Positions 1 through 12,169 of a DNA stretch of 64,000 bases are shown one piece after another; position 1 is the first letter of the stretch, and each line of letters opens with the position of its first letter. Source of the DNA: Artemia franciscana (taxonomy: Eukaryota > Arthropoda > Branchiopoda > Anostraca > Artemiidae); assembly GCF_032884065.1 (NCBI RefSeq), contig NC_088868.1, positions 11,036,335 to 11,100,334 of the forward strand, read 5' to 3'. The translations under genes and the position numbers were made by a program. Under the pieces are notes generated by a model that was not told the origin of the DNA, ran no database searches, and was given only the letters and a program-made list of their open reading frames with translations.

Positions 1-960
1 TTCCTGTTTCCCCCTCCAACTTCCTCTAATGTCACTGGATCTGGTTGGGATTTAAAATGAGAGTTTTAAAGCACAAGATATTTCTAATTATCAAGTTTCA
101 TCAAGATCTGATCACCGGTTGGTAAGTTACAAATATATCATTTTTTCTAGTCCCCCCCCCCCCACTCCACCAAAGAGATCTGATCCGGTCCAGTTATGTC
201 AGTCACTTATCTTAGACTTTAGCTTATTCTTCCCACCAAGTTTCATCCTGATCTCTCCACTTTAAGCGTTTTCAAAGATTTTTCCCCGGCATGACACTGG
301 ATCCGATCGGGATTTATAATAAGAGATCTAATTTACGAGGTCCTTCTAAATATGAAATTTCATTAAGATCCGATCACTTCTTCGTAATTTATAAATACCT
401 CATTTTTTTATTTTTTAGGATTAACCCTCCCCCCAACTCCCCCATAGAGAGCAGACCCGTTCCGGTAATGTCAATCACGTATCTAGGACTTTAGCTTGTT
501 TTTCCCACCAAGTTTCATCCCGATCCCTCCACTCTAAGCGATTTCCAAGATTTTAGGTTTCCCCACACCAACCACCCCTTCAATGTCACCTGATCCGGTC
601 AGGATTTAAAATAAGAACTTTGAGACCCGCTATCCCTCCAAACATCAAATTCCATTAAGATCCGATCACCCGTTCGAAAGTTAAAAATACCTCCTTTTTT
701 CAATTTTTCCGATTTAACCATCCTCCCACTTCACCCCCCCCCCAGATGGGCGAATCGGGGAAACGACAATTTCTCATTTAATTTGGTCTAATTCCTGATA
801 CTTCCGCCAAATTTCATCGTCCTAGCTTACCTGGAAGTGCCTAAAGTAGCAAAACTGGGACAGACCAACAGACAGACCGACCGACAGAATTTGCGATCGC
901 TATATGTCACTTAGTAGATACCAAGTGCCATAAAAATTTATTACGACTATGACATTGCAT
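1..960 (+). repeat. Dispersed repeat family F1, about three tandem diverged monomers
   Basis: The same phrases return in order three times: a 'gtcac(t/c)ggatc.ggt.ggatttaaaat' block near 30, 293 and 582, followed each time by 'atcaaatttcattaagatccgatcacc' and a C-run with 'aactcccc'. The spacing is about 260-290 bp. The last monomer ends in an 'agcaaaactgggacagac' phrase and a short CAGACAGACCGACC run, then 'aatttgcgatcgctatatg'. Diverged copies of the family occur at 26291-26640, 30950-31310 and 41065-41590. There is no coding potential. The class is unknown; it behaves like an old dispersed non-autonomous element that sometimes exists as tandem monomers. Confidence 0.75.
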
Positions 961-1134
961 TCTAAAGCTTATATCAAACCAAAACACTTCTATGTTTAAT
1001 TCCCTAGCCTATTTTTGTCAGACAAAATTTGTTTTCGTCCAAAAAAGAAAAGGCAGCTGTTGGAAAGCAGAAATGAGAACTACAAAATTATACTCATATG
1101 CTCCAACAGAATAATAGCTCATATATCAAAAAAC

Positions 1135-2115
1135 CTAAGTCGTCTTGGGCAAAATTGTTTGTGGGTGTAGTCTTTTCACGACAGGCTCTAGTTTAATGTG
1201 ACTTTTTACATGTTTGTTCAAACTCCTTTTTCGTGAAAAAGACAAATTACACTCTCCACATTTATAAGCCTTATCACCAATGTGAATTCTCTGATGAGTA
1301 CATAAACTCGAGCTCCTACTAAAAGTTTTCTTGCATATAGCGCACTCGAAAGGTTTTTCCCCAGTATGAGACCTTCGGTGCTCCGATAAATTAGAGCTAA
1401 ATTTAAAAGTTTTATCACACGTATCGCACTGATAAGGCTTTTCACCAGTATGAATTCTTTGATGACTTGTCAAACCAGAACTTAAAGCAAAAGTTCTTTT
1501 ACATACAGGACACTCAAAGGGTTTTTCCCCTGTATGAATTCTTCGATGACCAGATAATTTGGAGCTTGTTACAAATTTTTTGTTACAAATTTCGCACTGG
1601 TAAGGTGTAACCCCAGTATGGATTCTCATATGCCTAGCTAAAAAACTTTTACAATAAGATGTTTTGTCACAAACTTGACACTTATAGGGGTAAGTTTTGG
1701 GTAAGTGTTTCTTTTGATGGATATATAGCTTGGAAACTGAAACAAAAGTTTTTTTACACAGTTCACAGTCATACTGTTTTTCACTAGCATCGATCCTCAT
1801 GAGTTTGCTCGGAGATGCTGTTGATTCAAGGCTATCGTCCATTTCAACTGGCACTTTTTCTTGTAAGACAGCTGCTCTCTGCTCAGTATATCCCTCTGCT
1901 ATGGCATCAGACGTATCGTACAATAAAGGAGCCATTTCGGTTTTAATGTGCAAGCAGTTTTCACTGCTATTTTCAAGAAACACATAACTATCACCCGCAA
2001 CCTCACCCTCTGAGTTCAGGCTTATTTCTTCTTTTAGATATATACTATCGAAACCAGGCACAGAAATAGTTTCACATTGTTGTTTAGATTGCTCATTCTG
2101 CAAAAACGAAGCCAT
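1135..2115 (-). CDS. C2H2 zinc-finger protein (seven fingers), probably the last exon of a host gene
   Basis: From the ATG at 2115 the frame gives 326 residues. The N-terminal third is acidic and unstructured. Seven consecutive C2H2 fingers span about residues 117-306, each with C-x2-C...H-x3-H spacing and mostly TGEKP-type linkers, followed by a basic 20-residue tail. Arrays like this bind DNA in the nucleus, so a transcription regulator is likely; the target cannot be read. The frame stays open 20 codons upstream of this ATG, but a pyrimidine-rich splice acceptor (ending CTAG at 2124-2127) lies just before an ATCACCATGG start context. The open part is therefore probably intron. The exon could begin the protein here or continue an upstream reading frame (see 17879-18037). 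No lesions are visible, unlike the transposon ORFs around it. No specific ortholog is recognised. Confidence 0.85.
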   Translation of the reverse strand: MASFLQNEQSKQQCETISVPGFDSIYLKEEISLNSEGEVAGDSYVFLENSSENCLHIKTEMAPLLYDTSDAIAEGYTEQRAAVLQEKVPVEMDDSLESTASPSKLMRIDASEKQYDCELCKKTFVSVSKLYIHQKKHLPKTYPYKCQVCDKTSYCKSFLARHMRIHTGVTPYQCEICNKKFVTSSKLSGHRRIHTGEKPFECPVCKRTFALSSGLTSHQRIHTGEKPYQCDTCDKTFKFSSNLSEHRRSHTGEKPFECAICKKTFSRSSSLCTHQRIHIGDKAYKCGECNLSFSRKRSLNKHVKSHIKLEPVVKRLHPQTILPKTT

Positions 2116-2123
2116 GGTGATAT

Positions 2124-2145
2124 CTAGAATAAAATACAATTTCAG
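2124..2145 (-). other. Probable splice acceptor of the zinc-finger exon
   Basis: On the minus strand a T-rich tract (attgtattttattctag) runs straight into ATATCACCATGG. The exon would begin at 2123 with two bases that complete a codon, then ATC ACC ATG in frame with the zinc fingers. Confidence 0.55.
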
Positions 2146-2272
2146 ATATCTTATAAACAATGCATACCCAAACAAGATGCTTAATCAAGTTCTTTTAATA
2201 CAACACAAGTAAGAAAGTTCTCAAATTTATACCAAAGGGAGGAAGAAAAGAGGAGGATGGACGATATATATA

Positions 2273-3026
<754 letters not shown>

Positions 3027-3437
3027 GTTGTTTGTTTGTGTGTCTGTCGACCGACTGACGTCATGTTTGTCGACTGACGTCATTATGAGGATTGAGCTGT
3101 ATGTCGTCATGAAGTTGTTTGTCGACTGACGTCATGTTTGTCAACTGATGAAATTACAGACCGGGACACAAATGACGACCGGGACACCGGGACACAGGGA
3201 ATATAAATGACGACCGGGACACTCAAAGAGAAATTACAGACTGGGACACCGGGACACAAATCACGACCGGGACACAGAGAATAACAAATGACGACCGGGA
3301 CGCCGGGACACAGGGAATATAAATGACGACTGGGACACCGGGACACAAATGACGACCGGGACACAGGGACACAACTACAACGGGGACGCCGGGGGGCACA
3401 GGGGGATATATAAATGACAACGGCGACACAGGGAATG

Positions 3438-3634
3438 ATCGATTAGCAATCACCATCAACAAAGCTCAAGGGCAATCATTAGAATCATGAGGTATAGATC
3501 TGAATACGGATTGTTTTCCCATGGACAATTATATGTTGCATGTTCAAGAGTCGGTAAACCTGACAATCTATTTATATGCACCGACAATGGGACAGCGAAG
3601 AATGTTGTATATCCGCAAGTTTTACGTAGATAAA
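3438..3634 (+). pseudogene. Relic of Helitron helicase C-terminus (in H2)
   Basis: About 200 bp correspond to the end of the helicase gene at 63686-63884: the TINKAQGQSLE motif region, the DLNTDCF phrase and the [10 protein letters not shown] region. An in-frame TGA follows 'SLES' and a T run is one base shorter (4 instead of 5), so the relic cannot code. It survives as the 3' inner part of an internally deleted Helitron. Confidence 0.8.
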
Positions 3635-3635
3635 A

Positions 3636-3750
<115 letters not shown>

Positions 3751-3884
3751 CAGGTGGGACACAGGGACACAACTACAATGGCGCGTAACTAATATAGCAC
3801 GTAACAACTTACGCGAGCGGGGGGGGGGGGGCTTGGGGGGCACGAAGCGCCCCCACCAACAAGGTCCCCCACCACCACCAGCTA

Positions 3885-3885
<1 letters not shown>

Positions 3886-3926
<41 letters not shown>
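3886..3926 (+). repeat. (TA)n microsatellite flanking H2
   Basis: Short TA run directly after the CTAG end of H2. Confidence 0.9.
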
Positions 3927-3928
<2 letters not shown>

Positions 3929-4743
3929 GCGCTCCTCAAGTGGGAATAGAGTTGACCGCAAGGTCTCCAGTCTTACGGTACCCCGAAAGGGTCGAGGCAG
4001 CCCTTTGCAGAGGTCGTTCATAGATCTGGATCATACGCCCTGTCGCAGTTGTCCCTCTATAGAGGATCCTTCCACAATTGTGTTCTACGTCACCATGTAA
4101 TTTCACCCATTGCTGGGAGAAGGTTTGTAACTCATGGGACGAGTGGAAACGCCGCTGGACCCTGTAAGTGTACATTTGAGAGGCCTTCTTCCTCCTCCAC
4201 CTGGAGGACAAGGACCCAAGGGACAAGGTCCCACCTTGGTCAGTGCCTCCTATGGATGTACCCAACACATCAGTAGGGCGTTCCCCTATCACCACCTAGG
4301 GACACACTGAGTGGACCGAGGGAGACCTCTAAAGAGCAGCATGAACAAATCAAACAGTTCGTGGTAACGAACTGTAGTAAGGAGTGACCCGTAGTAAGCA
4401 GTTGTCCCTCTATAGAGGATCCTTCCACAATTGTGTTCTACGTCACCATGTAATTTCACCCATTGCTGGGAGAAGGTTTGTAACTCATGGGACGAGTGGA
4501 AACGCCGCTGGACCCTGTAAGTATACATTTGAGAGGCCTTCTTCCTCCTCCACCTGGAGGACAAGGACCAAAGGGACAAGGTCCCACCTTGGTCAGTGCC
4601 TCCTATGGATGTACCCAACACATCAGTAGGGCGTTCCCCTATCACCACCTAGGGACACACTGAGTGGACCGAGGGAGACCTCTAAAGAGCAGCATGAACA
4701 AATCGAACAGTTCGTTGTAACGAACTGTAGTAAGGAGTGACCC
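3927..4743 (+). repeat. GC-rich segment with a near-perfect 353-bp tandem duplication
   Basis: The stretch starting at 4045 (gcagttgtccctctatagag) restarts at 4398, a period of 353 bp. Only a handful of single-base differences separate the two units. Base composition is clearly higher in GC than the surroundings. The minus strand is open through each unit (about 110-120 codons) but I recognise no protein family, and the open frame may be incidental. The end of each unit is the 'aacgaactgtagtaaggagtgaccc' start of family F2, so the duplication straddles the F2 boundary. Confidence 0.8.
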
Positions 4744-6095
4744 AGCTCAATAGTAACCTAAATTCAAAAAATGAAATTTTGATACCAATAGCTACATCAA
4801 AAGAATTGCATTTTAATGCTGATTTAAATATATAAGTTTCATCAAGATTAGTCTTACCCATCAAAAGTTACGAGCCTGAAAAATTTGCGTTGTTTTAGAA
4901 AATAGGGGGAAACACCCCCTAAAAGTCATAGAATCTTAACGAAAATTACACCATCAGATTCAGCGTATCAGAGAACCATACTGTAGAAGTTTAAAGCTCC
5001 TATCTACAAAAATGTGGAATTTTGTATTTTTTGCCAGAAGGCAGATCACGGATGCGTGTTTGTTTGTTCGGTTTTTTTTTCCCAGGGGTGATCGTATCGA
5101 CCTAGTTGTCCTAGAATGTTGCGAGAGGGCTCATTCTAACGGAAATGAAAAGTTCTAATGCTCTTTTTAAGTGGCCAAAAAAATTGGAGGACAACTAGGC
5201 CCCCTCCCACGATAATTATTTTCCCAAATCAACGGATAAAAATTCTGAGATAGCCATTTTATTCAGCGTAGTCGAAAAACCTTATAACTATGTCTTTGGG
5301 GACGACTTACTCCCCCACAGTCCCCGTGGGAGGGGCTACAAGTTACAAACTTTGACCAGTGCTTACATATAGTAATGGTTATTGGGAAGTGTACATGCGT
5401 TTTCAGGAGGATTTTTTGGTAAGAGGGAGGGGTTGAGAAGAGGGGGATATGCTGGGGGAACTTTCCATCGAGGAATTTGTCATGGGGGAAGAAAATTTCC
5501 ATGAAGGGAGCGCAGGATTTACTAGTATTATTTAAAAAAAACAATGAAAAAATAAATATTAAAAATGTTTTTTTTTAGCTGGAAGTAAGGAGCAGCATTA
5601 AAACTTAAAGCGAACAGAAATTATTACCCATATGAGGGGCTCACCTCCTCCTAATACCTCGCTCTTTACGCTAAAGTATTTTTAGTAGTGTCAACTATTT
5701 ATTCTACGGCTTTTGTGATTCAGGAGTCATTCTTAATGAATTGGAACAAAATTTAAGATTTAGTGTAAAGAGAGAGGTACTGACGAGGGGGCGAACCCTC
5801 TCATATATGTAATAAAAACATGAGAACAAAAAGTTCTTTACGTAAGCTAATTTATAAGTTACGTAATTTAGGAAAACAGTCTTCCTTTTCTCCTTCTGTC
5901 TCTTTTTTTTATGTGTTTGTGCTGTTGCATTGGTGATTTCTCTTTTCATAATATCTTTTACTAATAAAAAGATTCGTAAAAAATTAAAAGTTCAAGTTGC
6001 CTTTTTAACTAACCAAAAAAATGGAGGGCAACTACGCTTCCTCTCTTGCTCTTTTTTCTCAAAATCATTCGATCAAAACTATGAAAAAGCCGTTT

Positions 6096-6126
<31 letters not shown>

Positions 6127-6490
6127 TGCAAATTTCGTTTTAATTATCCTTCTGCGGAGAGCCAAATCAAAACATGCATTGATTCAAAAACGTTCAGAAA
6201 TTAAATGTAAAAAAAACACATTTTTTCAACTGAAAGTAAGGAGCGACATTAAAACTTAAAACAAACAGAAATTAATTCGTATATGAAAGGGGCTGCTGCC
6301 TCATCAACGCCCCGCTCTTTACGCTAAAGCTTTTACTGTTTTACAAAGAAGAGTTGAGAGAAAGAGTCAAACTTTAGCGTAAAGAGCAGGGGGTTGACGA
6401 GGAAGCAGCCCTTTTCATATACAAAGTAATTTCTATTCGTTTTAAGTTTTAATGTCGCTCCTTACTTTCAGTTGAAAAAACGTGTTTTTT
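4708..6490 (+). repeat. Dispersed repeat family F2, full-length-looking copy 1
   Basis: It begins with a small hairpin (CAGTTCGT...ACGAACTG) and runs for about 1.8 kb, collinear with the copies at 13400-15090 and 27255-28337. Recurrent phrases are 'atcacggatgcgtgttt', 'ttggagggcaactaggc' and 'ctctttacgctaaag'. It ends in a palindrome of about 260 bp. There are no long ORFs. It is probably a non-autonomous DNA element of unknown superfamily. Confidence 0.75.
6221..6480. repeat. Terminal 260-bp palindrome of F2 copy 1
   Basis: The left arm starting ttttttcaactgaaagtaag is matched by the reverse complement ending cttactttcagttgaaaaaa at 6451-6480. The arms are about 100 bp, including the 'ctctttacgctaaag' phrase, around a short centre. 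Transcribed or single-stranded, this would fold into a long hairpin. Confidence 0.85.
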
Positions 6491-8300
6491 TTTATTTAAT
6501 AAACTCATAGAATCAATGGTTAAAACATAATGATGCCTCAGAACAGGGAAAGAATAGAGGAAGGGAAATTTTTCTCCTAAGACTAATCTGAACGATATCC
6601 TCCAGGAAACACGTAATTAAGGATGGAAAACAATGTTTTTAGCGACTTAACTTCGTAGGCCCAGCCTCAACGCATCTTCCTCAGTGTGAAGTATCTAAGA
6701 AGTATCTAATTAACTAATTAGCCAGGTTCCTCTATAGGAAAATACAACTATGCTTAAGGTGGAACTGTAGCATAATAAAAATCAAGTTGCCATTTTCTGT
6801 CATGTTAGACGTCAGCCCGGCGGCTTCAGTTTCGGGTCCTGGCAGAGCTACACTGCATGCTTTTATACATAGAATCTCTTTGTCACGTATCTTCTCAGCC
6901 TCTTGTTGATGTCATGGCGTCATCATAGGTTCGATACAATCAAGAAATGATAAATACGAGTTAGTCCTTGAAGTCGTGACCTATTTAGATCGTTTTATGG
7001 CCAGATATGTCGATATACCAGTTTTACAAAAAAAAAAAAAAAAACAACTATGTAGCCGAATTCAAGGCCAGGCCCCAGCACTCAACAGGCTTATATATAT
7101 TGATTCTTGTTGTTTTCTTGTCTTCTAACAGCAGATAATAAGACCTTCTTCTCGATGTTATTGCTTCAGGTTAGGTTTGATAAAAGCACCCTAGGAAAAA
7201 CATTAACAAGGCAAATAATTCCAACGAAAAGAGGTTTTAGATAGATACACGGTTGTTCGTTTAAAAGGAGTATAAATGTTCATTATTCGCTTGTTGTAAG
7301 TAATGAGGCGTCAAATAAACAATAACGAGTCAAACATATCTTGAGTCAATTCCATCCTCCTTCCTGTTAACACATGAAAGAATCATTCATTTTATACGAT
7401 TTGTTTTCATCTGAACTCATAAACGACGTTACTCATACGACATTTTAAATTAAAGCTCTAATCGAATTTGGCACAATCCTCGCGTTATTCTTTAGTTTTA
7501 AGTCATGAGGTGTCAAATCGGCAATTTCAATTCAATCAAGAAATTTTGGCGTGGCTTCAATTTGTTCTTCCTCTTACTCCTTCAGAATCACACATTTTGT
7601 ATGATCGGTATTCCCCAGGGATTCTTAGTGGTTTTCACCGCTACTTCTTTTCCAAACAGAAACTTCGTTTATGATTCGATATGATCATCACTGTGGCTTG
7701 TCTTCCAGCCATAGATTGTAATGTTCATTAGTCATTACCTCAGATATTTTTTCCATGACTATTACTTTAGCCGTTTAGATTCATGCGTCATCTTATATAA
7801 TTCCTTAAGACATAATGGATACTTAAAACAGTCTTTTCAGTTTCTAAAAATAGATCACTGTTGAAAAATTGTCGTTTGTAATTCAACCTGATTCTCACTG
7901 TCATTTGTTCCATACCTATTGTTTTTGCTTAGCAGTTATTACTTTCACTTGTTTTACAATCATTTTCATTTGTGCCACATATTCATTAAGTAACACCTTA
8001 AATATTTTTCCATGCCCTTTGCTTTTTGGATAAGTCTTTTCAAATTTCTTGTTGTTCAAATGACGTATCTTTTCCAACCGTTGAAATTTAAATCGTGTCA
8101 TGTTGTTAGAAACAGACCTCAAATTAAAAGCAGCGCCTTCGAAAAATTGCAGCATTGTAATTCGATTATTCTTGGCCCGATATTTAGGTCTTTTGGTACT
8201 GGATTCGGTTTTACCACCTTCTGCTCCAGGTTTCTTCTAACCACAGCACCAACAGGCCTAAACGCTGCTTAACGGAAAATAGTCACTGGAAAAGACCCTC
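6491..8300. other. No recognisable gene or repeat
   Basis: AT-rich sequence with only short ORFs (longest about 80 codons, low complexity or Lys-rich) and no convincing splice-bounded open exon. A poly-A run occurs at 7027-7044. Nothing in it resembles the repeat families elsewhere in the window. Confidence 0.5.
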
Positions 8301-8479
8301 TCCCAATAATCCCATTCCCTACAAAGGATGTATTGCGTTATAATTTTCAAAGGGTATAACAAACGGTCTACTCTAAAAGAGGAATCAGAGGTAGCCAATC
8401 TAGCGTTGCCAATAGTAAAGATCCATAATCCTTCAACATATCCTTACTAGTATTCTGCATTCAATTCATATGGAAGTGG

Positions 8480-9800
8480 CTGGTAGTGTAAACTGCAAAG
8501 GGGACTCATTTAATTGGAAATCGAAAGTTCTAGCATTTTGTTTTTACATCAAAAGGAACGGAGAGGCAACCAGTCCACTCCCAGATTTCACCTAAGAAAT
8601 CTCTTCTTCTCCAAAGACAACCGATCAAAATTTTGAGACAGCCATTGGTTTTTAATTAGTCCAAAGGTCAAATAACTATACCTCTGGGGTTGACATCCCT
8701 CAAAGCCCCAATAACAAGGGCTATAAATTACGCATGTTGCCGATTGTTAACACATAAAGTATACTATAGAGAAACGAGGATACGCTTGATTGGTGAAATT
8801 TGAACATAACATACAAATAAAAGAAAAGTCGTAAAGATATAAATTAGAAGAGACACTTTGTTCAAAATAATCAAAAGTAGTAATAATTATGCCTCAAAGG
8901 ATACAATACCCCCCCCCCCCCCCCCGCAGCACTGGTGTGAAGTATATAAATACTGCAATAACCCCATCGTTTACATACAAAACCTACAACTATTGAAAGG
9001 AAGCGCCTCTGATTCAGTAAATTATGGAATGTTGAGGAGTATGTTAAAAAAAAACAAACAAAAGACACCGTCTGAATCCACAACGGCAGAGGGTATTAAG
9101 CTGAAACTCTCAGGGAATGTAAGGAGATGATGAAAAATCGCCCAAGGCAACCAGTCTCCCTCCAATGGTCTTTTAAGGTTCCCTGCCACCAAAGACACCT
9201 GGTCAGAATTTTGAAAAAGCCATCTTGCTCAAAATATTCTAAAAGTTACATAACTATGCCTTCAGGGACGACAGAGAGCCCCACAGCTCATAGGACAGGC
9301 TTAGTAAGTTATAAAAGCTGCCCACGAATTATTCTTTAGAAGTCTTTAGAAAGACTTCGGATATTAAGGTGAAAAAAATGCAAGGTTGTTGTCAGTAGTA
9401 TCGTCATAATAAGGATTATTATTGAAAAAGGGGACATGTTTGGTCCTTGGTCTTTAAAAAATACTTGGAGTATTAAGAAGAAACTTTGAGGAAATGTCGA
9501 ATACAATCAAAGCACATTATGCTCATGCTAATTGTCAAATGGGTGTATCAGCAATATCTAAGGAACAGCTCAGGGTATTAAATTGAAACTTTCAGGAAGA
9601 GCGATTGGACGGTAATCCACTTCCTCCTGTACTTTTCATACTCCCATTCCCTTTAATTCTTATTGTAATTTTGAACAAGCCATTTTACTCCAAATTTTAA
9701 AATCGCTAATAACTACGCTTCCGAGGATGGCATGCCCCCAACAGACCCAGGGCAGGGATTATGAATTATGCAAACTGCCAATTCTTTACGAGAATGATTT
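8480..9800 (+). repeat. Three diverged F2-related monomers
   Basis: Blocks near 8500-8760, 9100-9330 and 9580-9790 share the order 'ttgaaactttcaggaa', 'aaccagtc.cctcc', 'atcaaaattttgagacagcca' and 'aactatgcct..ggga.gac'. They resemble the middle of F2 at low identity. A further one lies near 16000-16220. They look like an old, decayed tandem family without coding capacity. Confidence 0.5.
9341..9410 (+). repeat. 70-bp direct repeat, copy 1
   Basis: Starts with a hairpin (AGTCTTT/AAAGACT) and ends gtagtatcgtcataat. Copy 2 at 9921-9990 differs by about one base. Confidence 0.85.
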
Positions 9801-9920
9801 ATCACTAAAAAAGGGACAAAAATTGATTCGGGGGTGTGTCCGAAAAGGTTCGGGGCATGAAAGGGAAACTCTGGCGAGTGTAGAGGGGTATGATAAACTG
9901 AACAGAAGATACTTTACATA

Positions 9921-9990
9921 AGTCTTTAGAAAGACTTCGGATACTAAGGTGAAAAAAATGCAAGGTTGTTGTCAGTAGTATCGTCATAAT
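9921..9990 (+). repeat. 70-bp direct repeat, copy 2
   Basis: Near-identical to 9341-9410. It sits immediately before the inverted-arm repeat that starts near 9991. Confidence 0.85.
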
Positions 9991-10720
9991 GATTTTAAAG
10001 TCATGCTATCCCTAGTTTTAAAGATAACCCTATCCCTGCTTTTAAACGCAGCCCTATCCTGTCATTCCAAGACAGCCAGCAGGTGTGTGATACGTCATGG
10101 GGAATGTTTCCGAAGGGACACAGAGCACGTTACGTCATAGCAATGTTTTCTAGGAGATGCAGGTGTCTGTTAATTCATAAGGAATGTTTTCTAGGATATG
10201 TAGGTGTCTATTACGCAATATGAAGGCTTTACTTTGGTTGTAACGTAATAAAGAGGGTTTAATTTAGTTGTTACGTAGTAGGGTTTGGGAAGTTACATAA
10301 TAGCGTATGTTAGAGTTCACTAGTCAAGCAAGGAAGTTTTTAAGACATTTATCAAGACGTTTCAAAACAACCTAAGACGTTTTTAAGACATTTTTCTCCA
10401 AGACGTTTCAAGACATTTTCCAAGGAACATCTTAAAGATATTCTTTAAGACATTTCTCTTCAAGACGTTTCAAGATATCACAAGATGTTTTCTAAGACTT
10501 TTCCCTTCAAGACGTTTTTTCATGATTTCTTTAGTTCTTACATAATAAGGGTATGTTTACTTATGTTCATTATGACGCGTTCACACATAACTTATTTCTT
10601 CAGTCCCCCGTGGGGGATCCGCGATTGTAACTGAGGATGACACACACACGTGGATGTTACGTAATGACGGTGCACACATGGGATGTTACCTAATACTTTA
10701 AGAGATTTCATTTTCTTTCA
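9991..10720 (+). repeat. Left arm of a large inverted repeat
   Basis: The order of phrases (gattttaaagtcat, cctgcttttaaacgcag, aggagatgcaggtgtctg, ttacgtaata, caagacgtttcaagac, tggatgttacgtaatgac) is found reversed and complemented at about 15095-15970. It includes a degenerate 'aagacgtttcaagacattt' minisatellite (10330-10520). There are no ORFs. Confidence 0.7.
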
Positions 10721-11164
10721 ATGTGTTTTTCCCAGGGAACCTTTCTACTCGAAGCCTATTAGGCTTAGGTAACTTGTTCGTCTGTTATTCCGAGCAAATT
10801 CAGTCTAAGAGTTCTTGCATACAAGTCCAGTGGACATTGTCTATCAACATCAACCAAAAATCAATCCAATTCTTTAATCCCTTATTTCTGTGACTATTTA
10901 CCTTAGTTCTGCCCAAGGAATGACGCATAGACGGATAATAGATAGACTTATCAATCAACTAATAAACTGACATCATTTTTATACAATTCTAATAAGGGCT
11001 TATGTCAAATTTGCCTCTCACTCAGTCAGACTATCTGTCTTGGCTTTTTCTACAATTAGCCGAAGCTTGATGTCCAAACCTACTTGATTTTAATCAATCA
11101 CGGCCTCAACCGAGTCCGTTGGTTTTGAATTAAAATCATATGCTGCACCTACAAACATGAACAA

Positions 11165-12130
11165 AAGTTTTCCTTTTCTTCTTAGGTGAAAACCTATGAA
11201 ATCTTTTCTTCTAAGATTTCACCTAATCTCGTTACAGGTAAATTTAAGCCACATTAAGATATTTTTGAGAGCTTCTAATGAAAATGTCTCGTTTCTTTGA
11301 GCCAAGACTATGCACCCACGGTTGACAAGCGCACACTTAATTCGTGTTTTCTCTTCAAATTTCACATAATCTCGTTATGGGTAAATTTAAGCTACATAAG
11401 ATATTTTTGAGAGCTTTTAATGAAAATGTCTCGTTTCTTTGGGCCAAGACTATGTACCCACGGCTGACAAGCGCACACTTAATTCGTGTTTTCTCTTCAA
11501 ATTTCACATAATCTCGTTATAGGTAAATTTAAGCCACATTAACATATTTTTGAGAGCTTTTAGTGAAAATGCCTCGTTTCTTTGAGCCAAGACTATGCAC
11601 CCAAGGTTGACAAGCGCACACTTGGATAATATTTTATCTTCAAATTTGACATAATATCGTAGAGGTAAATTTAAGCCCTATTAATAAATATTTCTGAGAA
11701 CTTTTAATGAAAACACCGCGTTTCTTTGAGCCAAGCCTATGCACACAAGGTTGACATGCGCGTATTTGAATAATATTTTCTCTTCACATTTCACATAATT
11801 CTGTTAGAGGTAAATTTAAGCCACATTAAGATAATTGTTAGGAATTTAATGAATATGCCTCGTTTCTTTGAGCCAAGACTATGCACTCCGGTTAACTAAC
11901 GCATATTTCGATAATATTTTCTCTTCAGAGGTAAATTTAAGCCATATTAAGATGTTTTGGAGGGCTTTTAGTGAAAATGTCGCCAAGACGACGAAACCCC
12001 CTGTGGACAAGCGTACATTTGAATAATATTGTCTCTTCAAATTTCACATAATCTCGCCAGAGATAAATTCATGCCCCACAAGGTTATTTTTGAAGCTTTT
12101 AATGAAAATACTTCGTTTCTTTGACTGAGT
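11165..12130 (+). repeat. Tandem satellite, about 142-bp period, about seven units
   Basis: The phrase 'ttcac(a/c)taatctcgtta..ggtaaatttaagcc' starts near 11218, 11361, 11503, 11645 and 11790, a degenerate unit is near 11930, and another starts near 12043. Within units 'gtctcgtttctttgagccaagactatgcaccca' and 'gacaagcgcacactt' recur. Units are diverged, with divergence growing to the right. No coding capacity is seen. Confidence 0.85.
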
Positions 12131-12169
12131 GTTAAATTTCGCTCCCCCCCCCCCATCAGTCGAAAAATT

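Noticed and set aside
1218..1445. Minus-strand ORF overlapping the zinc-finger gene in another frame, and plus-strand ORF 1730-1987
   Set aside because: Shadows of the zinc-finger frame.
4049..4648. Protein genes in the GC-rich duplicated unit (both strands open)
   Set aside because: Both strands are open at once and duplicated; no family recognised, so left as repeat.
7916..8155. 79-codon Lys-rich ORF on the minus strand
   Set aside because: AT-rich bias alone produces Lys-rich frames; nothing else supports it.
11165..12130. CRISPR-like array
   Set aside because: Regular 142-bp period without unique spacers, in a eukaryotic context: a satellite.
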